From the NCBI RefSeq assembly GCF_024586455.1, contig NC_065919.1, forward strand, positions 21,508,017-21,572,016: 64,000 bases of DNA. Reading direction: 5' to 3'. Under the pieces are notes generated by a model, which was given only the letters and a program-made list of their open reading frames with translations, had not been told where the DNA came from and searched no databases. Source of the stretch: Bactrocera neohumeralis. Its lineage: Eukaryota; Arthropoda; Insecta; Diptera; Tephritidae. The position numbers were made by a program, and so were the translations under genes. Shown here one piece after another: positions 21,511 through 33,800 of the stretch. How positions within the stretch are numbered: the first letter of the stretch is position 1; each line of letters opens with the position of its first letter.

Positions 21511-23301
21511 TTAGTTTGGAGACGATGACATCAACACAAACATAACCCAAAAGTGCAAGAGGCCAACATACATGAGCACAAATATGCGCATGAGCGGATA
21601 ACGTCGCAGGAAGGCGCCCAAACGTATACCAGCAGAATCGAGTGAAGAGTAGACACGTTTAACACGACGAGCCACACGATTGTCGAAGGGATTCTCACGC
21701 ATCAGAAGTGGAAACTGTGCTTTAACTACAAATATAAATAAAGTGTAAGATAATAATGTGAAAATCTATGTAAATATACATAGGTGTACATGCAGGTACT
21801 TACTGTCATCGGTTGTATTGGAGAGCAATGAATTACGCGAAACTGGCTTATTGTTATATGCATATTGCTGTTGCAGTTGATCTTGCATTTTCTCCAGTTG
21901 TATGCGTAAAGCATTCCGCTCGGATGTGATGCGTTCCACAGTTTGTTGTTTATCCACCAATGTTTGTGTGAGCACCTTAATGCGTTCATCAAAAGTATCT
22001 ACCGCTGCACCATCTGCGACGTGCATTGTTGCGTGGCGCCGTTGTACCTCAGCACGTAGCTTTTCTAATTGTGCATCCTTTTCTTGAAGCCGTGTCGCAG
22101 CTGCAGCCATTTGATTACTGAGCTGCTGTCGTAATTTTGCCAACTCTTGCGCTTGTATACGTTGTTCGGATTCAGTTGCGAGTAAACGTTCACGTTCTGT
22201 ACGCAATTCTTTTCTTAAGGTGTCTTCTGCGGCGCGTGTACTTGCAATATATGTGGTGTGTTGTTCATTAACCATTTGCCAATCACGTCGTAATTCTTCT
22301 AATTGCATACGCAATGTACGACTTTCATCTACGGTTTGCTGATGTTCATGCTTTAAATCGTCCAGCTCCATTTGTACCAAACGCAAATCATTTTCCTCTT
22401 CGCTTTTTGTTGCTGAGCCAGCCGACACGCCATTTGCCTTTAGTTCGGCTATAAGATTGTCCTTCATTTGCAGTGAGTGCTGCGCTTTATGTCGGTATTC
22501 TTGCAGTTCCTTTCGGAGCTGCTCTGTTTCCATCATTTGCATTTGTAATTTATGCGCCGTCTCCAAGTACTCTTGTTGCAGTTTAGCTAAATTAGTTTCG
22601 AGCTCTGAAATGGTGTGGGCATTTGCATTGTTAGCACCCTGTGCTTTGCCCAGTTCGTATTGTGCTTGATCACGCTCTTCGGTTAAACGTTGTAATAGTG
22701 TCTCCAAACCTTGTATTTTTGTTAGAAATGCGGTTTTTTCATTATCACGGTTTATTTTTGTCAAACGTGCCTTTAAGTCGTCACGTTCGTTTGTAATTTC
22801 GTTTAATGCAATTTTAAATGCCATCAACTCTTGACTTTCATGCGTTCCAGTTAGAAGAGTTCCTTCAGTAGCCACCTTTTTCAGTAAGCCATGTTGCGGA
22901 CTTGTTTCCTCCACTTCAATCGCCACAGCATCGGGGCGTGAATTAATGGAACTGCGTCGTGAAGAGACAGCAGAGTTTATGTGCCATTCAACCTTATCAC
23001 TTGCTTCCACTGATTCAGGCAATGCAGTGCGATATGAAGCATTTAATACATCTCTATCACCTTCTACTGATGTACTCATATTGGCATTAATATTGCTTTT
23101 TGCTTTGATTGGGGAAAATGCTGCTTTTAATGACAATTTACTATTGGATAAGTTGCGCCGCATCGTTTCCAAAGCACTACCTTCGCCACTATCACCATCG
23201 CCACCTGAAGTAGCTGCTACTTGCAATGCTGTAGCGGCATTTTGATCTAACTTGTTTAAAATGTTTTCGGCTTTATCTGCTAAGCCCGATATCCAAGCCA
23301 T
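21511..23301 (-). CDS. Golgin84: Golgin-84 (Golgi tethering coiled-coil protein)
   Basis: Two coding exons on the minus strand, 23301-21804 and 21725-21511, join in phase (donor gtaagta, acceptor tttgtag) to give 570 residues. The N-terminus AWISGLADKAENILNKLDQN is the golgin-84 signature. Long heptad-rich coiled coil fills about residues 150-490. The second exon supplies the conserved end: NPFDNRVARRVKRVYSSLDS followed by a single hydrophobic segment RIFVLMYVGLLHFWVMFVLM near the C-terminus, a tail anchor. The protein sits on cis-Golgi membranes and tethers COPI vesicles within the stack. The length is slightly above the fly orthologue as I recall it. The ATG is the first one, directly before the conserved N-terminus. 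The promoter would lie in 23302-23560. Confidence 0.96.
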
Positions 23302-24054
23302 TTTTGTGTTGTCGTGGCGTTAAATAGTGAATTTTCGTTTTTAGTTGAAAGTAAACAAAATATGTTTTCAGTTTGACACTATCAAATTGTTTTTATTTTT
23401 TAATGCGGGTGCCAAAAGGGGTATTTAGGAGAATCAGCTGATTTTGGGAAATACTTAAACTTGTATACTAATGGTGCAGTTAGACTTCACCGTATACGCA
23501 ACAGACGTAGTAGAATGAGCAGAAGTTAGTCCAGCACTTCATTATACAGTGGTTGCCATATTGCTTGCTTAGCTTTTATTTTTATGATGACCAGGTCTAT
23601 TTAGTGATTGTTCAGTTGTACCACACACCTTAGTTTTTCTGTTTAAAATGTTCATTATATTTTCCTTATTTGGCATTATGAATCCGAAAAGGTAACTTAT
23701 GATTGGTAAACAGCTTGAACGAAAGAAGCTCATATTTCTTGGTATTTGCTGTTTGTTTTTAGAATCTTACTATTTGGATGATGAATTGAAAGTGGAACTT
23801 GTTCAACAACACACTAAGGTGTCAGCGTCGCATTATTATTTTAGGGTTAAACATTTTTTATTGAAAATGGGGGATAAGATTTTATTGATTCTATTCAGCC
23901 CATTTTTCACATATTATTTTTAGAAAAAGACTCCTTTCGAATTTCTATAATATACATATCTCACAGATTTACCTATACTTTCAATAAGTAAGTTTTTGTC
24001 ATAAGATTACCCACCCCAAACGCACTTATCGTGCAACGTTTTATCCCGTTATAT
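23302..24054. other. Intergenic region upstream of Golgin-84
   Basis: It contains the presumed Golgin-84 5' UTR and promoter immediately after 23302. The 74-codon plus-strand frame at 23699-23923 has no recognised domain. Nothing else was identified. Confidence 0.4.
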
Positions 24055-24293
24055 TAATACAAAGACCAAACTCTACATGTCCCTCATCATTCTCGTCCTG
24101 CTATATGGTACGGAGGCATGGATAATAGCATCATCTAGTGAGTCAGAGGAAGAACTCCACTTCGCTGAAGAGATAAGACGGAGAAGGACCACGCTGCACT
24201 TGGTATCTCGAATTAACGCCAAATATTGAAAAGAAGTTGTTAACTCCGCTGTAACCGAGTAAGCGGTGTCTACGCTAGTCAAGAAGAAGAGAA
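24055..24293 (+). mobile_element. 3' fragment of RTE-type retrotransposon
   Basis: It matches the 3' part of the element at 1-2580 with an internal deletion: 'aaactctaca..tcctgctatatggt' near 24070-24110, then 'agaggaagaactccactt' and the end 'aagcggtgtctacgc' with an AAG-type tail at 24276-24293. It is joined directly to family B repeat sequence. Confidence 0.8.
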
Positions 24294-24825
24294 GGAAAAT
24301 GAAGGAATCATATGTAATTTAAAATTGTGTTATATGGGAAGTAAGCGTGCGTATAGTTCGATTTCCTCTATTATTAGACTGTAACATATTAATTACAGAA
24401 AAATTTGGTTGAAATCGGTCGAAAAGGTTTCGACATATGTGATTTCACCTAAAAGTAATTGCAGCCATGTCCATTGTCCAAAATTGATATTGGCTCTTAT
24501 AAAGCCTTCTTACACCAACTCGAGTATACAAATTAATGTCTCTAGCGCAGTTATTTATTGATTTATCACTGCCAGCTGTTTTTAAGAAAATCGTTATATG
24601 GGGAGTGGCAATTTATTTTTTTTCGATTAATGGCATTTTGTGGGGGTAACTGCAGTCCGATTACGCCCATCTACGAACTCGTTCTTATATTTTTGCCACA
24701 GAACATGTGTAATAAATCAAGATATTTAGATTTTACTCAAGGTACAGCTTGAACGGATGACAGAAGAACCGACAGATAGTCAACCGGATTTCCGTTTGTC
24801 CTGCCATTCTGATCATTTATATATA
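24294..24825 (+). repeat. Dispersed repeat family B, second plus copy, left part
   Basis: It matches about 4310-5038 block by block: 'aaattgtgttatatgggaag' at 24321, 'tttcgattaatggc.ttttgtggg' at 24624, 'gaactcg...tttttgcc' near 24677 and the 'gacagatagtc' end near 24773. The repeat resumes at 26481 after the Tc1 insert. Confidence 0.75.
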
Positions 24826-26480
24826 CACACCTGCTCAAAATAATAGTTACACTATAAAACTTAGTACTCTCAATAGTTTAAAAAACTTTTTATGGGCTTT
24901 TTGACACAAGTTATGCTGTAAGTTTAATTAAGATAATATGCCATTGCTCTTTCTAAGAGAATGAAGCATGTGAATCCCCGAGATAATGCGTATTTCAGTT
25001 TTGCGTGAATACTCAGAAAAAAAACTTGCTCAATATAATAGTTACACATAAGTGAACTTAGCTTTTTGTGAAAACAAAGTTAATTTTATTCAGGTTTTCA
25101 AGTTTTTTTATCTGGATTGGTAAGTTTTCTTTCATTAAAGCTCAAAATGCTGAAGATAAATTAAATTATTTTTTAATCAAATGGGTCTGAAGGCACATTG
25201 CACTGTTGAGGAAGCCCGGCTGGTTTCAAACCTCAGAAAGCAAGGAAAATCGCTTCGGGAAACTGGGAAATTAATGGAAAGGTCTCTTAATTTTGTTAAA
25301 AATGCTTTAGAGCGAAAATCTTGTAGAGAGACTCGTGGAAGGCCACAAAAAACGAGTACAGTTGTTGATCGCCACATTGTAACTATTTGTAAAAAGGACC
25401 CATTCAAGTCGTCGAAGGTGATAGCAGCAGAAATTAGAAATGTAGTAAGTGCTCAAACAGTTCGCAGGCGTTTGCAAAAGACCAAGCTACCAGGACAAAT
25501 AGCCAGGAATGTTCCATTAATGCGATCAAAAAATTTAGATATGGGGTGAAACTTTGCAAGAAATCATTCAGATTGGTCAGGACCTGAGGGAGTAAAAAAG
25601 TGGAGAAACATCTTATGGAGCGGTGAAACGAAAATAAATTTTTTTGGAAACGACTGTGAGAGAATTGTGCGTCGTCCAAAAGGAAAGGAGTTTCATGTTC
25701 GATTCATAAAAAAAACTGTGAAGCACGGAGGTGGAAACGTCATGGTGTGGGGATGTTTTTCTTGGTATGGAGTAGGTCTTATATACCCGACAACTAACAA
25801 AATGACAGCGTTGGAGTACAAGGAAATATTTGAAAATGTCATGATACCCTATGCTGAAGAAAACTTACCATTACGTTGGGTATATCAGCAAGATAATGAC
25901 CCAAAACATACCTCCAAACTGGTTAAAAAATATTTTGAGGACAATAATGTTAACGTTTTGAAGTGACCAAGCCAATCCCTGGACTTAAATCCAATAGAAA
26001 ACCTATAGGGAGAACTAAAAACAAATTTGGCGAGACAATCTTTCTCTAACAAAGACCAATTATGGAAGTGCATACAAAAAACTTGGTATGAGATACCTAA
26101 AGAAACCTGTCAGGCTTTAATCAGTAGTATGCCCAAACGAATAAATAAAGTAATCCAAAATAATGGTGGATATACTGGCTATTAACTAAGTAATGTTAAA
26201 TATACAAAGAAACTGTTTTATCATAATTTGTTTTTCCAAAATAATTGTCTTATTAAAAGTGTACCTATTATTTTGAGCAAGTTTATTTTAGCTATGAAAT
26301 GTTTTTGGATCTACATTTCTTTGTTTTGCTATTTTTTTAAATGAAGTTTATTTAATTTAGCTTGTAAATATTTGAAAAATATTAGTACGTTTTCGTTTTT
26401 CCTAAAAATTTAAATAAAACTTATTACTGATGAGCTTTACTTGAAAACGTATTGTGTAACTATTATTTTGAGCAGGTGTG
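24826..26480 (+). mobile_element. Tc1-like transposon with IR/DR termini, 1655 bp
   Basis: Perfect outer terminal repeats of 27 bp begin 'cacacctgctcaaaataata' on each strand, with TA target duplications at 24824-24825 and 26481-26482. A second, slightly changed copy of the terminal motif lies inside each end (near 25027 and 26258-26283), so the element has the IR/DR layout with two transposase-site repeats per end. The outer termini are identical, suggesting recent insertion. The transposase frame is broken. Confidence 0.95.
25181..26185 (+). pseudogene. Tc1-like transposase (DD34E), inactivated
   Basis: The first frame (25181-25546) has the paired-like DNA-binding N-terminus, EEARLVSNLRKQGKSLRETG, and a GRPQKTS hook-like tract. 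After a frameshift near 25550 the catalytic part follows: WSGETK where WSDETK is expected (first catalytic Asp is Gly), GGGNVMVWGCFS, then QQDNDPKHTS with the second Asp, a stop at about 25963, and LDLNPIENL with the final Glu. The end reads to an in-frame stop near 26185. The lost Asp and the breaks mean the copy is dead, although its ends could still be substrates. Confidence 0.9.
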
Positions 26481-26545
26481 TATATATGTATAACCTTATA
26501 TCTGATTCGTTTAGTTTTAGGAGATACAAACAACCCTGGCACACC
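26481..26545 (+). repeat. Dispersed repeat family B, right part after the Tc1 insert
   Basis: 'ttatatctgattcgtttag' and 'ttttaggagatacaaacaacc' continue the repeat interrupted at 24825. The latter resembles the 'taggagata' block found in the copy near 4690. This places the Tc1 inside a pre-existing repeat. Confidence 0.55.
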
Positions 26546-26636
26546 ATTTGCTTTCATCGTTTCATTGTTTTAGTATGAACTGTCATGTAATGCGAGGAAA
26601 GTTGTATGTGAATGAGCCTTTAGTTTGTCAACCAGT

Positions 26637-26900
26637 GATCTAGGATCTAAAAAAATGTTAATTTTAAAATAATTTATTTTTTAGTTCTTTATTATATGTA
26701 TGCTTGGGATTAAATTTTAGTTTTCAAACCGGTATCTGTAATTAAAAATTTTTAATCTGGTTTATGGGAATACGTTTTTTTCAACCCGTATTTGGGATCA
26801 ACATTTATTTTTAGTTAAGATTTTCGGGATTACAAATTAAAAAAATAAATTTAATTCAAATGCTCATTCTACAAATTTTTAAGCATTATTTGCAACTCTG
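26637..26900. repeat. GGATTA-rich dispersed repeat, copy 1
   Basis: Repeated 'gggatta/gggatca' and 'ttttagttttcaa' blocks end in 'tttaattcaaatg ... attatttgcaactctg' at 26850-26901. The same ending occurs at 30330-30374. Confidence 0.5.
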
Positions 26901-29834
26901 TTATGAACATATGGTCATGTACAAATGCTTACCTTATTACGTTAGCAGTTGCGGACAAAATGTTTATTTTAAAATGTACATATATATTAATTTAAGTTTT
27001 ATAAACGTTATTAAAACCACGAAATTGTTTAAAAATATGTTTATTGAGTCATCTGTAGTACAGGTGTTATTTATTTTTTTTACACATAAACGAAAAATAG
27101 TAAAAGAGGGATAAAATTAAACAAATCGACTCATAAGAACAAAAAAAAATTTAAACGAACGAAATAAAATAACTTTCGTTAGAAAAAATAAAGCAATAAA
27201 TTCGTTTCAATCAGTAATTTTAAGTTTGTGTCTTGAATCTTTAGTATTTTAATTATTTTATTTCAATTTATAATTGTTTAATATAAATGTGTATATAAAT
27301 CAGTCTTCATAATAGCTTGTACGTATTATACGTACTGGAGTGCTGTTGTTTTCGATCATTTGAAATAAACTTTCACATTAGTACATTTTAGGTAAGAAAT
27401 TTTTGTTCAGAAGTTTAGTCAACTAATTTTTTTTTATGAAAAAGCGATATTATTCAATCGAGTAAGCTTTACAAAATGATCTGCTTTTCAACTCAAGTTT
27501 TTTCTCTATTTTTGAACATCTTTGTTTTATGCCATCGGGTTTTTATGCAGGCGCTTTAAGAATATTTGTGCTATATGTATTATTTCCTAAGAACTCTTTC
27601 TAATAAAGCAATTGTTGGCAATTACAGCATTTGCTGCGTTTTAAAACGTTTATCAAAATGTGTGTTTTCTGTTCTTTTAAGTATTTTTTCTTTGTCAGTT
27701 GTAATAGAAGCTTTGCGCTTTGTTATTATAATTTTTTTGTACTTCTTCATTAGATAAATTTGTTGTTTTCATATTTCAATATTAAAATCAGTCTTTCACT
27801 ATATACTTAGTTGATATTTTCTTTTTATGAGCTTAGTCGCCAAAACATTTTTCGCAGAGAACGTCTGTCAGACATTCAGTTGCAGCCGAAATTAGTTGAT
27901 TCGTTTCTTATATCTTTTTAGTTAAAATTTTGCTTGTAATAGCAAGCGTGTTGCAGAAATGTCTTTTCAGATTTTATATTCAGACAACCATTACTTTTGA
28001 GCTGTTTTGTTTGTTGTTATGAATATTTTAGTAACAATAGCACGCTGTTATTATTTCTCATATGTATATTTTCGTTTCTTAATTTTTTATTTAATTCATA
28101 CTGTTTATCTATTGCACTTATCTAATGTCTTGGTTATTTTTTTGATCAAAAAATCATAAATTTGTAATAATAAATCAATGAGATACAAACAGAAACAGTT
28201 GTAAACTTATATATTGGCATAATTTTAACAAAAATTAAACAAGTTCAACAAAACATATAGATATGTATGTATGTAATTCAAAGGAATTTAAAATTTACCA
28301 TTCCTTGGTTTATCCATTTTTGAATTCTTTCTTGCATCCGGGTTGAGCAAATATTTTATTTTTTGTTTTTAATTTTTTTTCTTTGTTTCGTTTATGGCAA
28401 AACTTTTTTATATCACTTATAACGCCTTTTCAGCCTGTAAAGCAGAGAACTAAACTAAGAAGTTATTTTTCTTATATGTAGGTATGTATGTAGGGAGCAG
28501 TGACTTTGAGCATTGCGCTCTTCAATTAATCACATTAATATCACAGTTTGTTATTTGCACTTACCATTCTTCACTTTCTATTAGTTAAGTAGATTTCTTT
28601 AATATATAATTTTCGTTCAAAAAAATATACATATAACTCGTTACAGAACGAGTAAAAGTTTCGTGAATTATTAACAACAAAAAATAAATATGTTTGGTAC
28701 ACTGTATGCATGGATCAATTCAAAGTAATTTTCTTAGATAGTGTTCTGATATTTTCAAAAATTCAATTACCTCGTTAATAAATTTCGGGATTTAAATTAA
28801 ATGAATCCTTTGCTGCATATTTTAAATAGTACAATAAAAAATTTATGCCCATATTGGATTTCAAAAAATAAAAAATTACTAATTCAATAGATTTTGCAAT
28901 TTTACGATTTTAACACGAATAGTTCTGTGACAATATGTTACAAGTAGTTAGAGGTAAATTTTTTTGATCTCTAATAAAAATTGAGCATTTTCAATACATA
29001 TATTTTAACATAATTCGTTGCTTTCAACTGCGAGTCGCGAATTAAGTAAATTGGAATAACTTTAATTGCCGCCATTAAATAAAGCCGACTTACGCTACTT
29101 TAACCTACTGTTGATTTAATCAATATTGGTATCGGTTTCGTTCTCGGGGTATACTTTTCCACTGTGTTCAAATGGATTGACCTTGATTTTTTTTTGATAT
29201 TTTTAACACATGTTTTCAGTTGAGTTCAGGCTCTAATCGCATATTTAGCTACTATGAAATTTCAAGCAGCAATTAATATTTGCAAAACATCAACGTTATC
29301 ACTGAAACATGTTTTTTATGATACATATTAACGTTGAAACACACTGTTTCTAAGTGTTTCGAGTATTTATAAAATATATATTTTCACAAATTCGATTAAG
29401 GTGTTTAATACTGATTTATGTAATTTCATGTTCTTCATAATCTGTTTTTAACCTTAATTGACTTTAAAGCACTTTTTTCGAAATGTTTTTGTTATGTATT
29501 ACTTATGAAAACTTCCAATTTTAAAATATTGAATGTTTCTTCATGCTCCTTTGTCATATCTTGTTATGGCAACGTATAATTATTGAGATAATTATATCAT
29601 TAGATTTTTTACAACCCCAAGATAAGAAATTAAATTTCAATAAAAATATTCAAAAAAAATATATATATGTTTGTACGACCAGATAATAAGACTCGGTGAT
29701 CACTTAAATTCTACTGTAAAATAGTTCTTCTTTGAGAAATTTGAGGGTTAAGGAGGTCTGCTGTATAACAGTGGTGGCTTGATTTTTGTCAGCACTTGCA
29801 TAAATTTTTTTTTGTTTTGTTTTTTTTTTGTTTT

Positions 29835-30375
29835 TTGTGTCCAAGGATTGTAATTTCAAAACTTTTTTAATTAGTCTAGATCAGGATTACAAATCTTTTA
29901 CTTCAAAATTGTTACTCCCAAAATCGAACATTTTCCAAAATGTGATTTGAAATTAGATTTTAAATTTTTATAAAAAAAATTTAAATTGAATATTTGATTT
30001 TTAATCCAAGATGTTTGGGATTAAAAATGTGATTTTTTAAATTTAGTAGTGAAAATTGTAAATCTTATTTTTAATATCAAAATCAGAATTAAGTTTTGGA
30101 TTAAATATTTTTTTTTAATTATAAGCATGAGATTATAATTTTTTTTTTTTTTAATTTTTAATTACAAGCTTGGAATTTTGCACTTTTTTCTTAGTTTTCA
30201 ACTCGGTTTTTGAATTAAATATTAATTTTTGCGATTAAATTTTTTTGAATCTCATATTTCCGGTATTTGGTACAAGAAATTTAAAAATCACTTTTAATTT
30301 AGATTTTGTGGATTACAAAAACATATTTAATTCAAATGTAAACACAATTGTTTTTTGTATTATTTGCAACCCTGG
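29835..30375. repeat. GGATTA-rich dispersed repeat, copy 2
   Basis: Many imperfect 'ggattaaaaat'/'ggattacaaa' units alternate with AT runs, for example near 29883, 30016 and 30308. The end 'atttaattcaaatg' and 'attatttgcaaccctg' matches copy 1. Confidence 0.5.
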
Positions 30376-32134
30376 TCTAAATCCGACTTTATGTAAAATT
30401 GTTTATTAAATTAAGCGGAATCTCTAATGTAAATGCGTTTAGCCACCTTTTTAAGCGTTATGCTGACTTTTTTTTTCAAAATTAAACTATTTTGTGTAAT
30501 TTTATCACAGAATTGTTGCACTCAAAGCACTTATTCTAAAAGTTAGCATTATAAAATTAATAAAACAAAACTGACATAAATGTAAAACATAAAAGTTTGT
30601 GAAACTTTGCTTTCACACTTATTTTTTGCTATGCCAAAGCGAATCGTTGCCGCTGCATTCACAAACATATTTGCATATATTGATTGCTTAATGTAGGCGC
30701 TGTTATTTGCGCAGTTATTATCGTTTGTTGGTTTTTGTAGTTTTATTTTGTTCTTTTTTTTAAGATGGCTGTAATTTGGAGTAAAATTAATGAGTTACAA
30801 CAATTTGGGTACTACTAGCTTTTTATTGAGTTTTAGCTTATAGTTTCTGTGTTTTCGTAGTTAATATTTGAAGTTCTAACTTGTAGCATTTCTAACATAC
30901 ACGTTGTCCGACTTGGATTAAAATAATTGCTAAAATGTTCTACAATGCGTTTATGTTTTGAAGTGTGCTTGCTTTATATTTTCCCATATAATATATACGT
31001 TTTTAGAGTAACACACCTGCATATTTTGTTTAACAGTGTGTTATCAATTATTTTATATGTGTGGAAAATGAATTGAATATTTTAAGTTTTTATACAAAAA
31101 TGTATGTATATTGTTAAGCCATTAAACAAAAATAAAACATAGTAAATTTGTCAAATTCTCTTAAAACATACAATTTTCTGACAATTTCCGCGCAAGAAAA
31201 TATCAATTTTAGCTTAAAACTAAATACCTATAGCAATTTTGAGGTCACTACAATTATTAACTAGTCTATTAGTTTAATACATTCGTTCATGCTTTCGGCA
31301 AAAGTTGCTTAAATAATTTAGCTTTTTCTTTAGATTGCCTGAACTGAATTATGAAAACAATAATAATATGTTATTTACTCCTGAAAATTAAAAATAATGA
31401 GTTTAGGTGCAATTCATGTGTTGTTTATTGCATAGTTATTCAATAAATTGTATTCTAGTCAAAATTTTAAAATATATATCGAAAATCAATTGTCAAAAGT
31501 TAGCCTTAAATATAAGCTAAAATAATTCATGAGAATTATCTGGTTATTTGCATAGCAAGTTACTTCTTTTGTCCGTTTAGTTTTTGCTTTTTTTACCGGG
31601 TTTTGTTAGAGGATTGTTTGATTGATTGGGACGCGAATGGAGGGAAGAGTACGGGACAAAATTCGTTTTTATTATGTTGTAAGTTATGACAAAAAAAACT
31701 TGATTACTTTTCTTTCTTAACATTAAACATCTAGTAGATCAAATGGATTATACATTATGTTGCTAGAAATTGCATATGATATCTTAATGCACGTACACAC
31801 ATATGGATATATTTAGGGTTTTCATTAACACAAGTACTTTTAATTCTTGTATGCTTCACCAACAATTTTTTCGACGTACTATAGTATAATCACCCATATA
31901 CATATAGTTTTTTAATTGTTTCAATTTTACTTAAATCTAAACGTTAAATAATGAAGTTAATTTATATGCTCATCATATTTGGCATAAACTCTTACGTGTT
32001 TTCACTTTCACATTCTATTCACACAACAATTGCAACAGTTACCGATTCCTTCCTGCAAGTATGTATAATTTGGAAGTCTTTTTACGCACAGCGTTGAATT
32101 GTGTTTCATCGTCAAAACGGTTTAGATTTTTGTT

Positions 32135-33800
32135 TTAATAATAGCCAGCTGCATTTGAATAACCTTGCTGATACTGTGAATCTGTTTTTAGACGAGTTGG
32201 AAAGAATTGTCAATAGAATTACAAAAAAAAAAATTAACAATGTTTAAACTAAATAAGATTCTTCACAATTATATTATTTTTACGAAACTTGATTTAATTT
32301 TAACTTATGTAAGTGAAACTTACCATAACCAGCATAAGCGCGTTCATCATAAGCTTGCTGTCCATGCTGCGAGTAGTCTGCTTGTGGTGCTGTATTATAA
32401 TCAACAGCTGGCGCACCATACTGCTGGGTATAATCTTGGCCGTACGTCTGGTAACGCGTATCTTGTTGCGTACCATAACTACTAGAACTGCATAAATAAC
32501 CAAAAATATATACACAATATTTTAACAGCAGAATTTATATAATTCATACCTATAAGTCTGATATTGGCTTTGATCGTATTCGGTGCCTTGTGTGGAATAA
32601 GCACTACTAGCCTGTGGTGCCGCCTGTGCATGTGTAACATACCCACTTTGTCCATAGCCATTATAAGATGATTGTGCGGCTGGCGCAGCATACGATTGAG
32701 CATACGGATCGACTGCTTGGGACTGATCATGTGTGGCATAACTATGATGGCTATATATAAACATATGAACAAAATTCATAAGTTTTATAAAGGTTTAATT
32801 TTAATAATGTATACCTTTGTTGTTGTTGATGGTGACTAGGTGGAGCACCATAACTAGATGGTGGAGCCATTGGAGCTGCATGTTGCATTGGTTGATGATA
32901 CTTCGGTACCATTGGTCGTTGTGAATATGGACCACCCTCATAACGACCACGCTTTGGTCCAGGCGGACCACCTGGTGCACCACGTTTCAATGATGGTACC
33001 GGTGCAATTTGTGTATTAGCGCTATGCGGTTGAGAGTGCATAGGAGCACGTGAAATCGATTGACCATAGCCACCACGCCCACGTGGTGGACCTCCGCGTC
33101 TCATCGGCATTTGACCATGTTCTCCACCAGGACCCATGCCATGCATGCCACCATTTATGTGTGAATTATATCCACCACGTCCCCGAGAGAAGGATCCGCG
33201 TCCACGAGGTGGTCCTCGAGATGGCATACCGCTTACACTACCATTAGAACTAACTGCAACCGGGGCTGCAGCAATGACTTCAGGTGCTGTAGCGCTACCA
33301 TTATTTGTTTCTGCCAATTCTGGAGCTGCGCCGTCAGCTGCTGGGGCTGGAGTGGCTGAGCTTGCTGTTGGTACAGGTGAAACTGTTTTATTGTTTTCTG
33401 CACCCGTATGTTGCTTTGCTATTGTGTGTGTATTGTGAATGATTTCATTGATATAAACAAAAATCTAATATATACTGTTATACTTACGTTGAGCATAAAT
33501 GGGAGGTCGGCCACCACGCATTGGTGGGCCACCTCCGCGTGGCATATAACTTCCACGACCCTGATAACCTGAACCTCTTGGCGCACGCATACCACGTCCA
33601 CCCGGCCCCATACCTTGAGGTGGAGGTCCACCACCTCCCATCATACCACCACCACGACCCATATAATGGCCCCTACCCATGCCTCTACCGCGACCGCGCT
33701 CAAAGCTTCCTCGCATTGGTCCACCTCTGCCGCGATAACCACCACCACGTGGAGCTGGTGGACCAGAGGGCGCAACCATACCTGCTGGGGGTGCTTCCAT
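32135..33800 (-). CDS. RGG-box and Tyr/Gln-rich low-complexity protein (putative RNA-binding)
   Basis: Five coding exons on the minus strand, 33800-33488, 33418-32815, 32750-32550, 32487-32324 and 32181-32135, all with GT-AG borders and consistent phase, give 442 residues. Residues 1 to about 105 are RGG-rich (GRGRGMGRGHYMGRGGG). A second RGG block lies around 155-215. A KRGRYEGGP tract follows near 260. The C-terminal third is rich in Tyr, Gln, Ser and Ala and ends SNAAGYY. No RRM, KH or zinc finger is visible. RGG motifs typically bind RNA and are arginine-methylated, and Tyr/Gln-rich tails of FUS/EWS-type proteins drive condensation; those roles are inferred here. I do not recognise the orthologue. 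The start is the first ATG after a non-coding, in-frame-stopped region. Confidence 0.85.

Larger units (their letters stand above)
26546..32134. other. 5.6 kb AT-rich region with no recognised exon
   Basis: No frame here resembles a known protein. Long A/T runs dominate. The region lies directly downstream of the minus-strand RGG-protein gene, so its right part is presumably that gene's 3' UTR; many TTTATT strings (minus-strand AATAAA) prevent choosing an end. Two diverged copies of a GGATTA-rich repeat are described separately. Confidence 0.45.

Noticed and set aside
24060..24290. A possible independent small gene before the family B repeat
   Set aside because: The sequence aligns with the 3' part of the RTE element, including its end and AAG tail.
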